From Vampirovibrionales bacterium (lineage in GTDB: Bacteria > Cyanobacteriota > Vampirovibrionia > Vampirovibrionales > JAGQHJ01), in contig JANWKX010000174.1 of the NCBI GenBank assembly GCA_025451145.1, positions 1 through 6,312 of the forward strand: a stretch of DNA of 6,312 nucleotides, in the 5' to 3' direction. A program made the position numbers and the translations under genes. How positions within the stretch are numbered: the stretch's first letter is position 1; each line of letters starts with the position of its first letter. Shown here piece after piece: positions 5,801 through 6,312 of the stretch. Below the pieces are notes generated by a model. The model was not told the DNA's origin. It saw only the letters and a list, made by a program, of their open reading frames with translations, and did no database searches.

Positions 5801-6312
5801 ATGTCCACTGATACACTCACCAAAACGGCCGTTACGGTTGCCTATGGCGACGGTATTGGCCCTGAAATTATGGAAGCCACCCTGCATATTTTAAAAGAAG
5901 CAGGTGCACGGATTGATATTGAAAAGATTGAGATTGGCGAAAAAGTTTACGAAAGAGGCCATACTGCCGGGATTGAACCTGAAGCATGGGAATCCTTGAG
6001 AAGAACCAAGGTCTTTTTGAAAGCCCCTATCACAACGCCTCAAGGCGGTGGCTTCAAGAGTTTGAACGTTACCACCCGTAAAACCTTAGGGCTTTACGCT
6101 AACGTTCGCCCCTGCGTCTCCTATGCACCTTTTGTAGAAACCAAGCACCCTGTAATGGATGTGGTGATTGTTCGTGAAAACGAAGAAGATCTCTACGCCG
6201 GGATTGAACACCAACAAACTGATGATGTTGTTCAATGCTTAAAGCTCATCAGCCGCCCCGGCACCGAAAAGATTGTTCGTTATGCCTTTGAATACGCCCG
6301 TCAGAACAACCG
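5801..6312 (+). CDS. icd: Isocitrate dehydrogenase, N-terminal 170 codons (runs off the right edge)
   Basis: This enzyme oxidatively decarboxylates isocitrate to 2-oxoglutarate in the TCA cycle, in the cytoplasm. The ATG at 5801 follows a strong AAGGAGG site (5786-5792) with eight bases of spacing. YGDGIGPEI (15-23) is the family's N-terminal motif. The isocitrate-binding residues expected from the E. coli enzyme are present: S87, N89, R93, R103 and R125, within KSLNVTTRKTLGLYANVRP and VRENEEDLYAGIEH. The serine and asparagine there separate it from 3-isopropylmalate dehydrogenase. The sequence closely resembles the NADP-dependent type seen in Rickettsia and relatives (from memory). The cofactor-specificity residues, metal-binding aspartates and C-terminus lie beyond the window, so NADP use is inference. 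No stop occurs before the edge. Composition matches the rest of the housekeeping sequence. Confidence 0.95.
   Translation, partial: MSTDTLTKTAVTVAYGDGIGPEIMEATLHILKEAGARIDIEKIEIGEKVYERGHTAGIEPEAWESLRRTKVFLKAPITTPQGGGFKSLNVTTRKTLGLYANVRPCVSYAPFVETKHPVMDVVIVRENEEDLYAGIEHQQTDDVVQCLKLISRPGTEKIVRYAFEYARQNN

Overview
The window looks like ordinary chromosome from a bacterium of moderate GC content. The release factor at the left edge carries signatures (the stretch around GGAGGQNVNK and the following SQLQNKERAMQIL) that resemble cyanobacterial-lineage RF1. The window has no photosynthetic genes, so a non-photosynthetic relative (Vampirovibrionia/Melainabacteria) is my best guess. This rests on remembered family patterns and is only moderately secure. 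I see no insertion sequence, CRISPR array, tRNA or rRNA.

Layout, left to right. (1) The 3' three quarters of prfA (RF1), plus strand. (2) A visibly AT-richer gene for a 162-residue protein of unknown function, plus strand. (3) A gene-poor stretch of about 380 bases with three hairpins; the last is a good minus-strand terminator. (4) A minus-strand gene for a 77-residue orphan protein with a disordered Gly/Gln/Asp/Lys tail. (5) A divergent intergenic region of about 280 bases. (6) A plus-strand gene for an exported rubrerythrin-type diiron protein with a degenerate rubredoxin tail. (7) Converging on it, a minus-strand cation-transporting P-type ATPase that has every catalytic motif but is cut by one in-frame TAG between the actuator motif TGES and the third membrane segment. 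(8) A divergent intergenic region of about 250 bases carrying an imperfect direct repeat with an exact 42-base period. (9) The first 170 codons of an isocitrate dehydrogenase gene, plus strand, running off the right edge.

The genes do not form one pathway. RF1 serves translation termination, isocitrate dehydrogenase central carbon metabolism, the ATPase ion transport, and the rubrerythrin probably oxidative defence outside the cytoplasm. The points most worth a second look are the lone amber codon in an otherwise intact ATPase, the exported rubrerythrin missing half its rubredoxin cysteines, the paired repeats in the ATPase/icd divergent region, and a short N-terminal motif (TRF[A/S]G) shared by the two otherwise unrelated orphan proteins. 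I did not find convincing evidence of a new multi-gene system.
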